64,000 nt of DNA from Klebsiella spallanzanii (GTDB lineage Bacteria > Pseudomonadota > Gammaproteobacteria > Enterobacterales > Enterobacteriaceae): contig NZ_CABGGS010000002.1 of assembly GCF_902158555.1 (NCBI RefSeq), positions 186,001 to 250,000 on the forward strand. The letters are read 5' to 3'. A program made the translations under genes and the position numbers. Position 1 is the stretch's first letter. Each line of letters begins with the position of its first letter. The notes under the pieces are model-generated. The model was not told the DNA's origin, did not search any database, and saw nothing but the letters and a program-made list of their open reading frames with translations. Below are positions 10,643 through 23,342 of the stretch, piece by piece.

Positions 10643-10930
10643 ATGAGAGAATTAACCGCAATTGAAATCGATGCTGTAAGTGGCGCAGGCTGGTTGCAGG
10701 ATGGACTGGCATCACTCGGCAGTAAAGCCGGCTCTGCAGTATGGTCACTTGGCAGTAATCTGAGCATCGATCTGCCTGTCCTTGGTACCGTTAACCTTTC
10801 AACTATCGCACCGGGATTAGGCGAAAAAATTGGGAACACCATTGGCTCTTCCATTGGCGGAGCTATTGAAAGCACGCTGGCAGGCCTACCGCTTATCGGT
10901 GGTCTGCTGAATAAGCTGCTGGGTAACTGA
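10643..10930 (+). CDS. Orphan double-glycine (class II microcin-like) peptide precursor
   Basis: A 95-aa precursor. Residues 1-15 (MRELTAIEIDAVSGA) are a typical double-glycine leader of the colicin V/microcin L type, ending in Gly-Ala, which C39-peptidase ABC exporters cut. The predicted 80-residue mature peptide starts GWLQDG and is rich in Gly, Ser, Leu and Ile, with repeated small-residue motifs (IGNTIGSSIGGAIES, LPLIGGLL). It has no cysteine and ends KLLGN. ATG 10643 follows an excellent AGGAGGA site, and its own terminator follows 15 bp after the stop, so it is a real single-gene unit. No exporter or immunity gene is adjacent; the matching exporter is at 47.9-51.3 kb. A secreted antibacterial peptide is inferred, not shown. 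Confidence 0.8.
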   Translation: MRELTAIEIDAVSGAGWLQDGLASLGSKAGSAVWSLGSNLSIDLPVLGTVNLSTIAPGLGEKIGNTIGSSIGGAIESTLAGLPLIGGLLNKLLGN

Positions 10931-10945
10931 TCCCAATAAGCTGTA

Positions 10946-10973
10946 AAAAAGGCGCCTCTACGGGCGCCTTTTT
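10946..10973. terminator. Bidirectional terminator between the peptide gene and hflC
   Basis: GGCGCC (10951-10956) and GGCGCC (10963-10968) form the stem, flanked by an A-run on the left and a T-run on the right, so it works as an intrinsic terminator on both strands. It serves the plus-strand peptide gene and the minus-strand hflC end. Confidence 0.85.
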
Positions 10974-10990
10974 GCTTACAGAATCACTTA

Positions 10991-11995
10991 TCAGCGAGTC
11001 GCTGCCGCAGGTGATTTCATATAACGGAAGAAATCGCTGTCCGGGCTGAGAACCATCACATCCTGATTGCTCTGGAAGCTATTCTCATACGCACGCAGGC
11101 TACGGATAAAGGCATAGAAGCCCGGATCCTGACTGAAGGCATCAGCAAACAGTTTTGCCGATTCGGCATCGCCTTCACCGCGCAGAATACGCCCTTGACG
11201 CTCGGCTTCCGCCAGAGTCTTGGTCACTTCATAGTCCGCTGTCGCACGCAGTTTTTCCGCTTCTTCCTGACCTTGCGAACGATGGCGACGAGCAACCGCT
11301 TCACGCTCGGCGCGCATACGGTTGTAAATCGCTTCAGAGACTTCAGCCGGCAGGTTGATCTGTTTGATTCGTACGTCGACAACTTCAATACCCAGCGCCG
11401 CCATACTGTTCGGGTTGATCACCTGCACCTTACCGTTAGTCTCTGCTTCAATACGCTCTGCCGCTTTGGCAATCGCATCATCGGCAGCCGGGGTGCTGAC
11501 TTCATCTTCTGTGCCTGCGGAACCGGAGTTCAGCGCATCGCGCACTTCAAGCGTCAGACGACCGCGGGAGTCGGTCACGATATCTTTCACATCCAGACGA
11601 CCAATCTCAGAGCGCAGACGGTCAGAGAATTTACGCTTCAGCAGCACCTCGGCCTGGGAAACATCGCCGCCGCCTGTCGCCAGGTAGTAGCGGCTGAAGT
11701 CGCTGATACGCCACTTGATGTATGAATCAACGATCAGGTCTTTCTTCTCTTTAGTCACAAAGCGATCGGCCTGGTTGTCCATCGTCTGGATACGCGCATC
11801 AAGCATCTTCACGGATTCAATAAACGGAATCTTGAAGTGCAGACCCGGCGCATATACCAGAGGTTTGTTTTCATCGTCGCGCAGAACTTTACCAAAACGC
11901 AGCGTAATACCGCGTTCGCCTTCTTTGACAACAAAGATGGACATGTAGAGCACCACCAGCACGATGACAATTATCGCGATAACAGATTTACGCAT
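10991..11995 (-). CDS. hflC: HflC, FtsH-modulating SPFH membrane protein
   Basis: A 334-aa SPFH/band-7 protein with one N-terminal membrane anchor (about residues 4-21, VIAIIVIVLVVLYMSIFVV) and a large periplasmic SPFH domain (EGERGITLRFGKV) followed by a charged helical region (AEREAVARRHRSQGQEEAEKLRA, split here as a coiled coil). With HflK it builds the cage around the FtsH protease and limits its action on membrane proteins and the lambda CII protein. It lies 2 bp after hflK and closes the hfq-hflX-hflK-hflC series. Confidence 0.97.
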   Translation of the reverse strand: MRKSVIAIIVIVLVVLYMSIFVVKEGERGITLRFGKVLRDDENKPLVYAPGLHFKIPFIESVKMLDARIQTMDNQADRFVTKEKKDLIVDSYIKWRISDFSRYYLATGGGDVSQAEVLLKRKFSDRLRSEIGRLDVKDIVTDSRGRLTLEVRDALNSGSAGTEDEVSTPAADDAIAKAAERIEAETNGKVQVINPNSMAALGIEVVDVRIKQINLPAEVSEAIYNRMRAEREAVARRHRSQGQEEAEKLRATADYEVTKTLAEAERQGRILRGEGDAESAKLFADAFSQDPGFYAFIRSLRAYENSFQSNQDVMVLSPDSDFFRYMKSPAAATR

Positions 11996-11997
11996 CG

Positions 11998-13254
11998 TTA
12001 TTCCCCCTGACGCTGGTAGTCGTTACGCTGCGCGTTGGCGCGGCGTTGGTCCATAATGGTGCCTCCCGTAGAGGTAGAAGCGTTACTGGCGCTGCTTGAA
12101 CTGGATGCAGGCGGCAGACGCAGCAGATCGCTTGCGCCACTGCTATCGCTCTTTGCTGCCGGCGCGCCGGCGCCTTTCAGCATCTGATCCAGAGGAAGAA
12201 CCATCAGGTTGCTCCCCTTATCGTTAACCAGCACCTTGCGAGTATGGCTCAGCACTTTTTCCATGGTTTCGATATACAGACGCTCGCGAGTGATTTCCGG
12301 AGCCGCTTTATACTCAGGCAGGATCTTCGCAAAGCGAGCCACCTCACCCTGCGCTTCAAGAACGGTCTGAGTCTTGTATGCGCGAGCCTCTTCAAGGATA
12401 CGCTGCGCCTGACCGTTAGCACGTGGCTGAACTTCGTTGGTATAAGCTTCGGCTTCACGAATGTACTGCTGTTCGTTCTCACGCGCGGCAATAGCATCAT
12501 CAAACGCGGCTTTTACTTCCTCCGGCGGGCGCGCCGTCTGGAAGTTGACGTCCAGCAGAGTAATACCCATGTTGTACGGGCGAATCGTCTCTTCCAGCTC
12601 GCGCTGGGTATCGCTACGGATGACGGTACGTCCTTCGGTCAGGATGCGGTCCATCGTGTATTTACCGATGACACCACGCAGGGCGCTGTCGGTCGCCTGA
12701 CGCAGGCTGTCGTCCGCGCTGGTCACGCTAAACAGATAGCGTTCCGGATCGGTCACGCGATACTGCACGTTCATCTCTACGCGCACAACGTTTTCGTCAG
12801 ACGTCAGCATGACGCCGGAAGCCGCCAGTTCACGAACGGATTCAACGTTAACCGCCTGCACGGTATCAATGAAGGTGGGTTTCCAGTTAAGGCCAGGTTC
12901 AACCAGATGGCTAAATTTACCAAAGCGAGTGACGACGCCACGTTCAGCTTCTTTAATGGTATAGAAACCACTGGCTGCCCAAATAATAACCGCAGCGGCG
13001 GCAACAATGCCGACGATACGACCGCCCATTGGGCCACGAGGTCCCTGAGAGCCGCTACCGCCGCCCAGTCCACCTTTTCCGCCACCCAGGCCACCAAGTT
13101 TTTTACTTAGCTTACGGAAGATATCATCCAGATCGGGAGGTCCCTGCTCGCGACCACCTTTGTTGCCATTTCCCCCAGAGTTGCCGCCTTGGTTATTGCT
13201 GCTTCCCCACGGGTCGCGGTCCTGTCCGTTATTACCGGGCTGATTCCACGCCAT
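11998..13254 (-). CDS. hflK: HflK, FtsH-modulating SPFH membrane protein
   Basis: A 418-aa partner of HflC. A glycine-rich cytoplasmic N-terminus (MAWNQPGNNGQDRDPWGSS, then GGGKGGLGGGS) is followed by one membrane helix near residues 80-98 and an SPFH domain (EAERGVVTRFGKFSHLVEPGLNWK). The C-terminal part is helical and ends in a Ser-rich low-complexity tail. HflK and HflC form a large ring or cage around FtsH in the inner membrane. Length is within one residue of E. coli HflK. The gene overlaps neither neighbour and is spaced 65 bp from hflX. Confidence 0.97.
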   Translation of the reverse strand: MAWNQPGNNGQDRDPWGSSNNQGGNSGGNGNKGGREQGPPDLDDIFRKLSKKLGGLGGGKGGLGGGSGSQGPRGPMGGRIVGIVAAAAVIIWAASGFYTIKEAERGVVTRFGKFSHLVEPGLNWKPTFIDTVQAVNVESVRELAASGVMLTSDENVVRVEMNVQYRVTDPERYLFSVTSADDSLRQATDSALRGVIGKYTMDRILTEGRTVIRSDTQRELEETIRPYNMGITLLDVNFQTARPPEEVKAAFDDAIAARENEQQYIREAEAYTNEVQPRANGQAQRILEEARAYKTQTVLEAQGEVARFAKILPEYKAAPEITRERLYIETMEKVLSHTRKVLVNDKGSNLMVLPLDQMLKGAGAPAAKSDSSGASDLLRLPPASSSSSASNASTSTGGTIMDQRRANAQRNDYQRQGE

Positions 13255-13319
13255 GTATATGCTCCATATTTGTTTTTGATATCCCCACAGGGGTTAATAT
13301 CTTCAGGCAAGCTGCAAGG

Positions 13320-14600
13320 TCAAATCACGTATTCAACCAGCGCTGGCTCTTGTTTACAGAGGCGACGCCAGTCAACGATTGGCATGCGCACCTGCAGACC
13401 AACGCTACCGTCATCCTCCATCCACTCTTTCTCTATCGCCTGAAGCTGATAGAACCGACTTCTCAACCGACCTTCCTGAGGTGGTAGGCGCAGCGTATGT
13501 TGCGCCACTTCACCAGAAAGCCGTTCCGTCAAAGCCTGAAAAAGCAGTGGTACGCCAACCCCGGTCTGGGCGGAAAGCCAGACCCGGATCGGTTTATTCT
13601 CTTCATCCCTGTCGATACGCGGCTCAAAATCGTCCAGCATGTCGATTTTGTTCATGACCAGCAGCGCCGGGATTTCATCGGCCTCGATTTCAGCGAGAAC
13701 CGTATTTACTGCGTCAATATTTTCCTGCACCCGGACATCGGCTGCATCAATGACATGCAGCAACAGTGTCGCCTGCCGCGTCTCCTGGAGAGTCGCTTTA
13801 AACGCGGCCACCAGATCGTGCGGCAGATGGCGGATAAAACCTACGGTGTCAGCCAGAACGGTTTCGCCAACATCAGGAACATCAATGCGGCGCAGCGTTG
13901 GGTCAAGGGTAGCGAACAGCTGATTCGCGGCGTAGACCTCAGCTTCGGTTATCTGGTTGAACAGCGTTGATTTACCAGCATTGGTATAACCGACCAGCGA
14001 TACGGTCGGAATATCGGCTTTGGCACGTGACCGTCGTCCTTGTTCGCGCTGCTTCTCTACTTTTTCCAGTCGCGACAGGATCTGCATAATACGGTTACGC
14101 AGCAAACGACGGTCAGTTTCGAGCTGGGTTTCACCCGGGCCACGCAAACCAATCCCGCCTTTCTGTCTTTCAAGGTGGGTCCAACCGCGAACGAGGCGAG
14201 TCGCCATATGACGCAGTTGTGCCAGCTCAACCTGCAGTTTCCCTTCGTGGGTACGCGCTCGCTGGGCAAAAATATCTAAAATCAGGCCAGTACGATCGAT
14301 AACCCGGCACTCGCATAAGCGCTCAAGGTTTCGTTCCTGCGCCGGACTCAGGGCATGATCGAACAACACGACCGATGCACCGGTCGCTTTTACGGCTTCC
14401 GCAATTTCGACAGCTTTACCTTCACCAACAAAATACTTCGGGTGCGGTGCTTTACGGCTACCGGTAATCACCTGCATTGCTTCGACACCGGCGGAAGAGG
14501 CCAGAGTTTCAAACTCCTGGAGATCTTCCATATCTTTGTCTTGCGAAAAATAGATGTGTACCAGTACCGCCTGCTCACCGGCATCATAACGGTCAAACAA
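13320..14600 (-). CDS. hflX: HflX, ribosome-splitting GTPase
   Basis: A 426-aa Obg-HflX GTPase, the same length as in E. coli. The N-terminal HflX domain includes SRKAPHPKYFVGEGK and ERQKGGIGLRGPGETQLETD; the G domain has G1 GYTNAGKSTLFN (about residue 205), DTVGFIRHLP (G3) and NKID (G4). HflX binds the ribosomal E-site region and splits stalled 70S ribosomes, notably after heat shock. It lies between hfq and hflK in the conserved superoperon. ATG 14600 gives the standard start MFDRYDAGEQAVLVHIYF. Confidence 0.97.
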   Translation of the reverse strand: MFDRYDAGEQAVLVHIYFSQDKDMEDLQEFETLASSAGVEAMQVITGSRKAPHPKYFVGEGKAVEIAEAVKATGASVVLFDHALSPAQERNLERLCECRVIDRTGLILDIFAQRARTHEGKLQVELAQLRHMATRLVRGWTHLERQKGGIGLRGPGETQLETDRRLLRNRIMQILSRLEKVEKQREQGRRSRAKADIPTVSLVGYTNAGKSTLFNQITEAEVYAANQLFATLDPTLRRIDVPDVGETVLADTVGFIRHLPHDLVAAFKATLQETRQATLLLHVIDAADVRVQENIDAVNTVLAEIEADEIPALLVMNKIDMLDDFEPRIDRDEENKPIRVWLSAQTGVGVPLLFQALTERLSGEVAQHTLRLPPQEGRLRSRFYQLQAIEKEWMEDDGSVGLQVRMPIVDWRRLCKQEPALVEYVI

Positions 14601-14675
14601 GCGTAAACCCCTTATAAAATACCAGCGGGGAACGCAGAAAACCTGGCTCCCCGACGTGGAAAAACAGCATCTGCC

Positions 14676-14996
<321 letters not shown>

Positions 14997-15076
14997 TTAT
15001 ATGTATGCTTGTTTTGTACTCAGAACCTTACGATTCTTAAAAAAATTACGCACGATACCCGTTCAATTGTACACGT

Positions 15077-16027
15077 TCAGTCCTGGCTAGCACCAACAAC
15101 CTGTAATACTTTGTTGAACGCTTGTTCAGGTTGCTCACTGTCTAACCAGTGAATACCTTCCCAACCGCGCAACCAGGTGACCTGACGTTTAGCTAACTGT
15201 CTCGTGGCGCAAACACCTCGATAAACCATTTCATCATACGGGATCTCGCCATTAAGGTACGACCACATCTGGCGATATCCGACACAACGAATGGAAGGCA
15301 TATCCGTATGCAAATCTCCCCGGGCAAAAAGCGCCCGCACTTCTGCTTCAAAACCTGAAGCCAACATCTGATGAAAACGCTGTTCTATGCGCTGATGGAG
15401 CAGTTCACGGCTCGCCGGGGCGATGGCGAACTGATGCACCTTATACGGCAGAGCATCACCTGACGTTTGCGTCAGTTCCGTTAAAGTTTTACCCGAAATG
15501 AAAAAAACTTCCAGTGCTCGGGAAAGTCTTTGCGGATCATTTGGATGAATACGCGCGGCTGCCACCGGATCAATCACCTGTAACTGCTGATGTAACGCGC
15601 TCCACCCCTGCTCTGCGGCCTGTTGCTCAATCCTGGCTCTAACCTCAGGATCGGCCGAAGGTAATGGTGACAACCCTTCCAACAACGCTTTGAAATACAA
15701 CATGGTTCCGCCAACCAGTAGCGGAATTCGCCCGGCAGCGACGATATCTGCCATTTCGGCTAGCGCATCGCGACGAAAATCTGCCGCGGAATAAGCCTCC
15801 GCCGGGTCAAGAATATCCAGTAATCGATGCGGTGCCGCGTTGAGCTCCGCAGCATCTGGCTTAGCCGTACCGATATCCATTCCTCGATAGATGAGGGCTG
15901 AATCAACGCTAATCAACTCTACTGGCAAAACTTTACGTAAGGCGATAGCCAACGCGGTTTTACCAGAGGCCGTCGGGCCCATTAAAAATATTGCCTTAGG
16001 CAGGCTCGCCTCGGTTACATCACTCAT
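15077..16027 (-). CDS. miaA: MiaA, tRNA dimethylallyltransferase
   Basis: A 316-aa enzyme adding a dimethylallyl group to A37 of tRNAs that read codons starting with U. It has the P-loop [14 protein letters not shown] (about residue 17), the [16 protein letters not shown] substrate block and the C-terminal [17 protein letters not shown], typical of MiaA. The modification affects frameshifting and translation of stress regulators. Its start overlaps the end of mutL by 8 bp, indicating translational coupling, and hfq follows. Confidence 0.97.
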   Translation of the reverse strand: MSDVTEASLPKAIFLMGPTASGKTALAIALRKVLPVELISVDSALIYRGMDIGTAKPDAAELNAAPHRLLDILDPAEAYSAADFRRDALAEMADIVAAGRIPLLVGGTMLYFKALLEGLSPLPSADPEVRARIEQQAAEQGWSALHQQLQVIDPVAAARIHPNDPQRLSRALEVFFISGKTLTELTQTSGDALPYKVHQFAIAPASRELLHQRIEQRFHQMLASGFEAEVRALFARGDLHTDMPSIRCVGYRQMWSYLNGEIPYDEMVYRGVCATRQLAKRQVTWLRGWEGIHWLDSEQPEQAFNKVLQVVGASQD

Positions 16028-17909
16028 CTTTCAGGGCATTCATCGCCGAATGTAAATCAACAGGTTGTAACAGACCACCCGGCGGCGCTTTAACCAGCTG
16101 CGGACATAAACGCTCGATATCCGCCAGTACGGCAATTGCCTGCGCCATATTCCACTGCGCATGTTCGCTCGCCAGATTACGCGCTATCCACTGCGTAATA
16201 TTGCCGACGTCGAATGTTTTTTGCTGCGCCAGGTAGCCTATCAGTTCAGGAATCAAGATTTGTAAATTTTGTTGTCTTAAGGGTAAAGGCACTGCGCGAA
16301 TCGTCACGTGATGCGCATCAGACTGTAGTTCAATACCGACCTGAGCCAGCGCCGACTGAGCGTGGTTCAAGGCCTGTTTTTCCTCTTCAGACACCTTTAT
16401 CCGCAGCGGGATAAGCAGCGGCTGGGCGCAAACTGCCTCCACGCCCGGCGTCAACTGCGCCTGACGTAGCCAACGTTCAGCAACCGGCAAGGCCAGCAGC
16501 GCTAGCTTACCGTCGTGCTCCAGCAGCGCGCAGTCATTATCGACAATCGTCAATACGCGGCCAAAACTCTGGCTATGGCCCGCCAGACCTTCCGCTACCG
16601 GTGCGGGGGATACTGATTTTCGGTCAGCGGCCGGAGTATCCAACAGTTGACGATAGAGCGCACCCTGCTGTTTTTGATAGCCGGGCTGAGCATGCGGCCA
16701 ACTGGCCCCGCCTGCGGAACCCGAAGCGGCAGATTCACGCGAACCTCCCGCATTAAAGCGCGGCGCGGCGGTCTCCTCACGATATCGTGGGGATGACGTT
16801 TCACGCGCAACCGCCGGCTGGGCGAAATGGTTGCCACCTGCCGCAATGCGGTTTTCCGGCACCTGGCGAGGCGCAGGTTCATCGCCCTCTTCTGCCAATG
16901 GCGCACTCAGTTGCTGCTGAAGCACGCTCAGCACGCCTTGATAAATAAAATCATGAACCAGCCGCGACTGATGAAAACGCACTTCATGCTTGGCCGGATG
17001 GACGTTCACATCCACCTGATGTGGATCAATCTTCAAATACAGCACAAAGGCTGGCTGCTGATCGGCGCCCAGCTTGTCCTCGCAGGCCTGACGAATCGCG
17101 TGATTAATCAGGCGATCGCGCATCATCCTTCCGTTGACATAGCAATACTGAATTTCCGCCAGCGCCGGATTGGTATGCAGGGGATCAGCCACCCAGCCGC
17201 TAAGGGTCAGATCGCCATGCTGCCACTCGATAGCCAGGGCGTGTTCAAGAAATGGCGTACCGCAAATAGCGCCCAACCGCCGCTCGCGCTGGCCGTCCTG
17301 CGACACTGCGCGATACTGACGTACGGCTTTACCGTTATGGCTGAGGTTGATAGTGACGTCGAAACGCGCCAGCGCGATGCGCCGCACGATCTCGTCAATA
17401 TGACCAAATTCGGTTTTTTCGGTACGCATAAATTTGCGGCGGGCGGGCGTGTTGTAAAACAAATCCAACACTTCCAGCGTTGTTCCCACCGGATGCGCCG
17501 CCGGCTTCACGGTAACAGCCTGATCGCGCCCTTCGGCATAGGCCTGCCAGGCCTCTTGCTGTTCCTCAGTACGCGAGGTCAACGTCAGGCGGGCAACCGA
17601 GCTGATACTGGCCAGGGCTTCGCCGCGAAAACCAAGGCTGATAATCGCCTCCAGATCGTCAAGCGAGGCGATTTTACTGGTCGCATGGCGAGCCAGCGCC
17701 AGCGCCAGCTCATCTTTTTTAATGCCGCAGCCGTTATCGCGAATGCGAATTAGCTTCGCGCCGCCGCGTTCAATATCAATATCAATACGCGTCGCACCGG
17801 CATCAAGGCTATTTTCGACCAGCTCTTTGACCACCGACGCCGGACGTTCCACCACTTCACCTGCGGCAATCTGGTTAGCGAGCTGCGGCGGTAGAACCTG
17901 AATCGGCAT
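16020..17909 (-). CDS. mutL: MutL, DNA mismatch repair protein
   Basis: A 629-aa mismatch-repair matchmaker linking MutS to MutH and UvrD. The N-terminal GHKL ATPase shows [23 protein letters not shown] and the [13 protein letters not shown] block; the central linker is rich in Ala, Ser, Arg and Pro (about residues 345-440), and the C-terminal dimerisation domain lacks the DQHA endonuclease motif, as expected for enterobacterial MutL. It is about 14 residues longer than E. coli MutL, with the difference in the linker. It sits between amiB and miaA with close spacing on both sides. Confidence 0.97.
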   Translation of the reverse strand: MPIQVLPPQLANQIAAGEVVERPASVVKELVENSLDAGATRIDIDIERGGAKLIRIRDNGCGIKKDELALALARHATSKIASLDDLEAIISLGFRGEALASISSVARLTLTSRTEEQQEAWQAYAEGRDQAVTVKPAAHPVGTTLEVLDLFYNTPARRKFMRTEKTEFGHIDEIVRRIALARFDVTINLSHNGKAVRQYRAVSQDGQRERRLGAICGTPFLEHALAIEWQHGDLTLSGWVADPLHTNPALAEIQYCYVNGRMMRDRLINHAIRQACEDKLGADQQPAFVLYLKIDPHQVDVNVHPAKHEVRFHQSRLVHDFIYQGVLSVLQQQLSAPLAEEGDEPAPRQVPENRIAAGGNHFAQPAVARETSSPRYREETAAPRFNAGGSRESAASGSAGGASWPHAQPGYQKQQGALYRQLLDTPAADRKSVSPAPVAEGLAGHSQSFGRVLTIVDNDCALLEHDGKLALLALPVAERWLRQAQLTPGVEAVCAQPLLIPLRIKVSEEEKQALNHAQSALAQVGIELQSDAHHVTIRAVPLPLRQQNLQILIPELIGYLAQQKTFDVGNITQWIARNLASEHAQWNMAQAIAVLADIERLCPQLVKAPPGGLLQPVDLHSAMNALKDE

Positions 17910-17919
17910 GGCCGTCTCC

Positions 17920-19245
17920 TTAATTTAATAGCGTTCCATCTGACGAACCGGCGCTGGCAGTCTGCGCGGCCGTTCCGCGTGGCGCTGATTGCAGCGGGTG
18001 CTGCATAAAGTAATTACGCAGACCGTTATAAATCGCTTCTGCAACTTGCTGTTGATAAGCATCACTACCCAGCAGCCGCTCTTCACCGGTATTACTAATA
18101 AACCCCGTTTCAACAAGGATTGACGGAATATCCGGCGAGCGCAGCACGCCTAAGCTTGCATGCTCAGGGCGGCGCTTATGTAAATCGCCAATCCGCTGCA
18201 GCTGGCTTAACACATTGGTCGCCACATCATACCCGACGCGCTGGGAATGACCGAACTGTAAATCCAGTACCGCCTGGCTCAGGTAAGGATCCGACTGACT
18301 ATTCGCCAACACATCGCCCGCGCCGCCCAGCAGCTCGGACTGTTTCTCATGTTGTTCGAGCCATCCGGCCATTTCACTGTTAGCGCGACGGTTAGAAAGC
18401 ACCCAAACCGAGGCCCCGGTCGCGTCACGATTTGGCGCAGCGTCTGCGTGAATCGAGACAAGGAAATTCGCGTTTTGCTTACGCGCCACATCCGAACGCC
18501 CCATGACGGAAATGAAATAATCGCCGTCACGCGTCAACACCGGCTTGAACTGCGGATCGGCATTCAACAACGTGCGTAGCTTGCGCGCAATCGCGATGGT
18601 CACATTCTTCTCTTTCGTACCGTTCGGGCCAATCGCCCCTGGATCCTGACCGCCGTGACCGGCATCTATAGCGATAATCACTTTGTCATCGGTTGATACG
18701 CTACGCGCCGCAGGACGCGTTACGCTGGTTGTACTGGTCACCGCAGTGAGCCGGTCGTTATCGGCTTTAAACGGATTACGCGCAGGTTCGCTCGGACGAA
18801 CAGGCTGCGCCACGGGCCGTTCAACCTGCTTAGCCACTACCGGTGGAGGCGGAGGCGGCGCATCGGCATTAATGGTAAACACCACGGTATAGTTAGAGCC
18901 GTTCTGCTGCTTCACTGCACGCGTTTTGCCATCGGCGGTCAAATCTACCAGCAAGCGCAGCGATTGCGTATCCTGAGGCGTCCCGGAACGAATGCTTCTG
19001 ACCAGGTTATTACCGCTAAACTGCAGCGGCAGCCCCTGGAGTACGCCGGTCTGTTTGATATCCAGCGCTACGGTGCGTTTTCCCTGGGGGGTAAACGAAT
19101 ACTCAGGGTCGCCGATAAAACTAATGGTAATGCGGGCCTGCTGATCTCCATTGGAGACCTGGATATCGGATAAACTTGCCGCAGTGACCTGAATGCTGAA
19201 CAGTATCAATGCGGCGGCCAGCCAACTGGTTAAGCGATACATCAT
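17920..19245 (-). CDS. amiB: AmiB, N-acetylmuramoyl-L-alanine amidase
   Basis: A 441-aa secreted amidase that splits septal peptidoglycan during daughter-cell separation, activated by EnvC. It has a signal peptide (about residues 1-22, ending VTA), an N-terminal AMIN domain ([18 protein letters not shown]), a proline-rich linker ([14 protein letters not shown]) and a zinc amidase_3 domain with [22 protein letters not shown] and [13 protein letters not shown] 19245 starts MMYRLTSW and follows AAGGACG; the longer ORF upstream has no family match. It lies 10 bp from mutL and 17 bp from tsaE. Confidence 0.96.
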   Translation of the reverse strand: MMYRLTSWLAAALILFSIQVTAASLSDIQVSNGDQQARITISFIGDPEYSFTPQGKRTVALDIKQTGVLQGLPLQFSGNNLVRSIRSGTPQDTQSLRLLVDLTADGKTRAVKQQNGSNYTVVFTINADAPPPPPPVVAKQVERPVAQPVRPSEPARNPFKADNDRLTAVTSTTSVTRPAARSVSTDDKVIIAIDAGHGGQDPGAIGPNGTKEKNVTIAIARKLRTLLNADPQFKPVLTRDGDYFISVMGRSDVARKQNANFLVSIHADAAPNRDATGASVWVLSNRRANSEMAGWLEQHEKQSELLGGAGDVLANSQSDPYLSQAVLDLQFGHSQRVGYDVATNVLSQLQRIGDLHKRRPEHASLGVLRSPDIPSILVETGFISNTGEERLLGSDAYQQQVAEAIYNGLRNYFMQHPLQSAPRGTAAQTASAGSSDGTLLN

Positions 19246-19261
19246 CCCGTCGTCCTTCAGG

Positions 19262-21240
<1,979 letters not shown>

Positions 21241-21242
<2 letters not shown>

Positions 21243-22380
21243 GTCACAGCCCCTCGATCTCAATCAGTTAGCGCAACAAATTAAACAATGGGGCACAGAG
21301 TTAGGGTTCCAGCAGGTCGGTATTACCGATACCAACCTGAGCGCCAGTGAACCTAAACTGCAGGCGTGGCTGGATAAACAATACCACGGCGAAATGGAGT
21401 GGATGGCGCGCCATGGAATGATGCGCGCACGCCCTCACGAACTCCAGCCCGGTACGTTACGCGTGATTAGCGTGAGAATGAACTATCTGCCCGCTAACGC
21501 CGCTTTCGCCCGCACCCTGAAAGATCCCATGCTGGGCTACGTTAGCCGCTATGCCCTTGGGCGGGACTATCATAAACTGCTACGTAACCGCCTGAAAAAA
21601 CTAGGCGAGATGATTCAGGGACAGTGTGCTTCGCTCAATTTTAGACCTTTTGTCGATTCCGCGCCGATTCTTGAGCGCCCTTTAGCTGAAAAAGCAGGGC
21701 TTGGCTGGACAGGTAAGCACTCACTTATCCTCAGTCGCGATGCAGGATCGTTTTTCTTTCTCGGTGAGTTGCTTATCGACCTCCCTCTGCCCATCGACCA
21801 ACCCGTCGAAGAGGAGTGCGGGCGTTGTGTTGCCTGCATGACGATTTGCCCGACCGGCGCCATTGTTGAACCTTATACCGTTGATGCCCGGCGCTGCATT
21901 TCCTATCTGACCATCGAGCTGGAAGGTGCAATCCCGGAAGAGTTTCGCCCGCTGATCGGCAACCGCATCTATGGCTGCGATGACTGCCAGCTAATCTGCC
22001 CGTGGAACCGCTTCGCGCAGTTAACCGATGAAGATGACTTCAGTCCGCGTAAAGCGCTCCATGCGCCTGCGCTACTGGAGCTGTTCGCCTGGAACGAGCC
22101 TTATTTTTTAAAAGTGACGGAAGGATCGGCCATTCGCCGTATTGGTCATCTGCGCTGGCTGCGTAATATCGCCGTCGCATTGGGAAATGCGCCATGGGAT
22201 GAAGCTAATCTGCAGGCTCTCGAGAGCCGCCGAGGTGAGCACCCACTTCTGGACGAACACATTGAATGGGCGATTGCGCAGCAAATTGCGAAGAGAAATG
22301 CCAACGTGATTGAGGTGCAATTGCCGAAGAAACTGCGGCTGGTCAGAGTGGTTGAAAAAGGGCTACCAAGAGATGCCTGA
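21241..22380 (+). CDS. queG: QueG, epoxyqueuosine reductase
   Basis: A 379-aa cobalamin-dependent iron-sulphur enzyme for the last step of queuosine synthesis in tRNA, reducing epoxyqueuosine. Ferredoxin-type clusters are seen in CGRCVACMTICPTGAI (about residue 197) and CDDCQLICPWN (about residue 247), and a HEAT-like C-terminus follows (IRRIGHLRWLRNIAVALGN, ending KGLPRDA). ATG 21241 (MSQPLDLNQLAQQ) gives the E. coli length; the longer in-frame ORF would extend over the promoter. It is divergent from nnr with overlapping start codons. Confidence 0.96.
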
Positions 22381-22381
22381 T

Positions 22382-22629
22382 TCATTCACAGGGTGTGAAT
22401 AAAAATAAAAACACATTGCGTATCAACATGCAGACATTCGTCAAGCGATCGGGTTAACACTTTGAAATGAAATTTTCTTATTGTATTTCAACAAGATAAA
22501 TAAATACTATTTACATAGTGAAGTATTAACCTGAATTAAGACAAAAGATTAACCTGTGGATAAGTCTGTTCACAGTATTTTCAGGACACAACGAAAATCA
22601 TCCCCGGCGCCTTCTTGCGCTGTGGATAA
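22382..22629. other. datA: DnaA-box cluster, probable datA-type DnaA-titration site
   Basis: This gene-free interval between queG and the tRNA-Gly cluster holds two perfect DnaA boxes, TGTGGATAA at 22555-22563 and 22621-22629 (reverse complement of TTATCCACA), in the same orientation. One-mismatch boxes stand head to head at 22382-22390 (TCATTCACA) and 22394-22402 (TGTGAATAA). The stretch between is AT-rich, suitable for IHF bending, though I found no strict IHF consensus. In E. coli datA, which promotes DnaA-ATP hydrolysis and prevents re-initiation, maps beside the same glyVXY genes near queG. Assignment is from position and boxes. Confidence 0.65.
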
Positions 22630-22650
22630 AATGTGTGTGATAAGAAACTT

Positions 22651-22726
<76 letters not shown>

Positions 22727-22750
22727 TTGGGTGTGGTGACTTTCAAATTT

Positions 22751-22826
<76 letters not shown>

Positions 22827-22980
22827 TTAATCTTCGTCTTTCAAGCTGCTTCTGCGTTAGCTGCCTTCACTCACTTTAGTCACTTTAGTCACTTACTTAA
22901 GTAAGCTCCTAAAGATTCGTTCAGTTGCTGCCTTGCCACAACTCGAAATCCTGTGATTAGGATGGTACTTTTCAAATTTT
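22827..22980. other. Spacer between tRNA-Gly copies
   Basis: This 154-bp spacer has no gene. It holds tandem CACTTTAGT-type repeats (about 22871-22892) followed by the perfect 14-bp palindrome CTTACTTAAGTAAG at 22892-22905. It will be part of the tRNA precursor and may guide RNase processing. Confidence 0.5.
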
Positions 22981-23056
<76 letters not shown>

Positions 23057-23118
23057 GTACTTCTGACCATATTTCTATGGCGTCGTGATTTGCATTTCTG
23101 CTTCGTCACGGGAGGCGC

Positions 23119-23146
23119 ATTATACGAGAATTCGATTTACCTGCAA
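23119..23146 (-). promoter_or_regulatory. Promoter of the tRNA-Gly operon
   Basis: On the minus strand TTGCAG (23141-23146) and a consensus TATAAT (23119-23124) are separated by 16 bp. They are followed by GCGCCTCCC, a GC-rich discriminator typical of stringently controlled stable-RNA promoters. Confidence 0.85.
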
Positions 23147-23342
23147 CCCCCCTGAGAGCAATTTTTTTTGTTTTTGGTTCAAGTGACCACTTTATCACCA
23201 GACATACTCTTAAATTGCCTAAATAACCATCACATGCGGCAAAATAGCTTTTTCCAGCCCGGCTAAAGGCGCAAAATCGCTCAAGTTTATCGGCGGATAC
23301 CGCCCGCTGACGGTCAACAACGATGACAACCAGGGAAATAAA

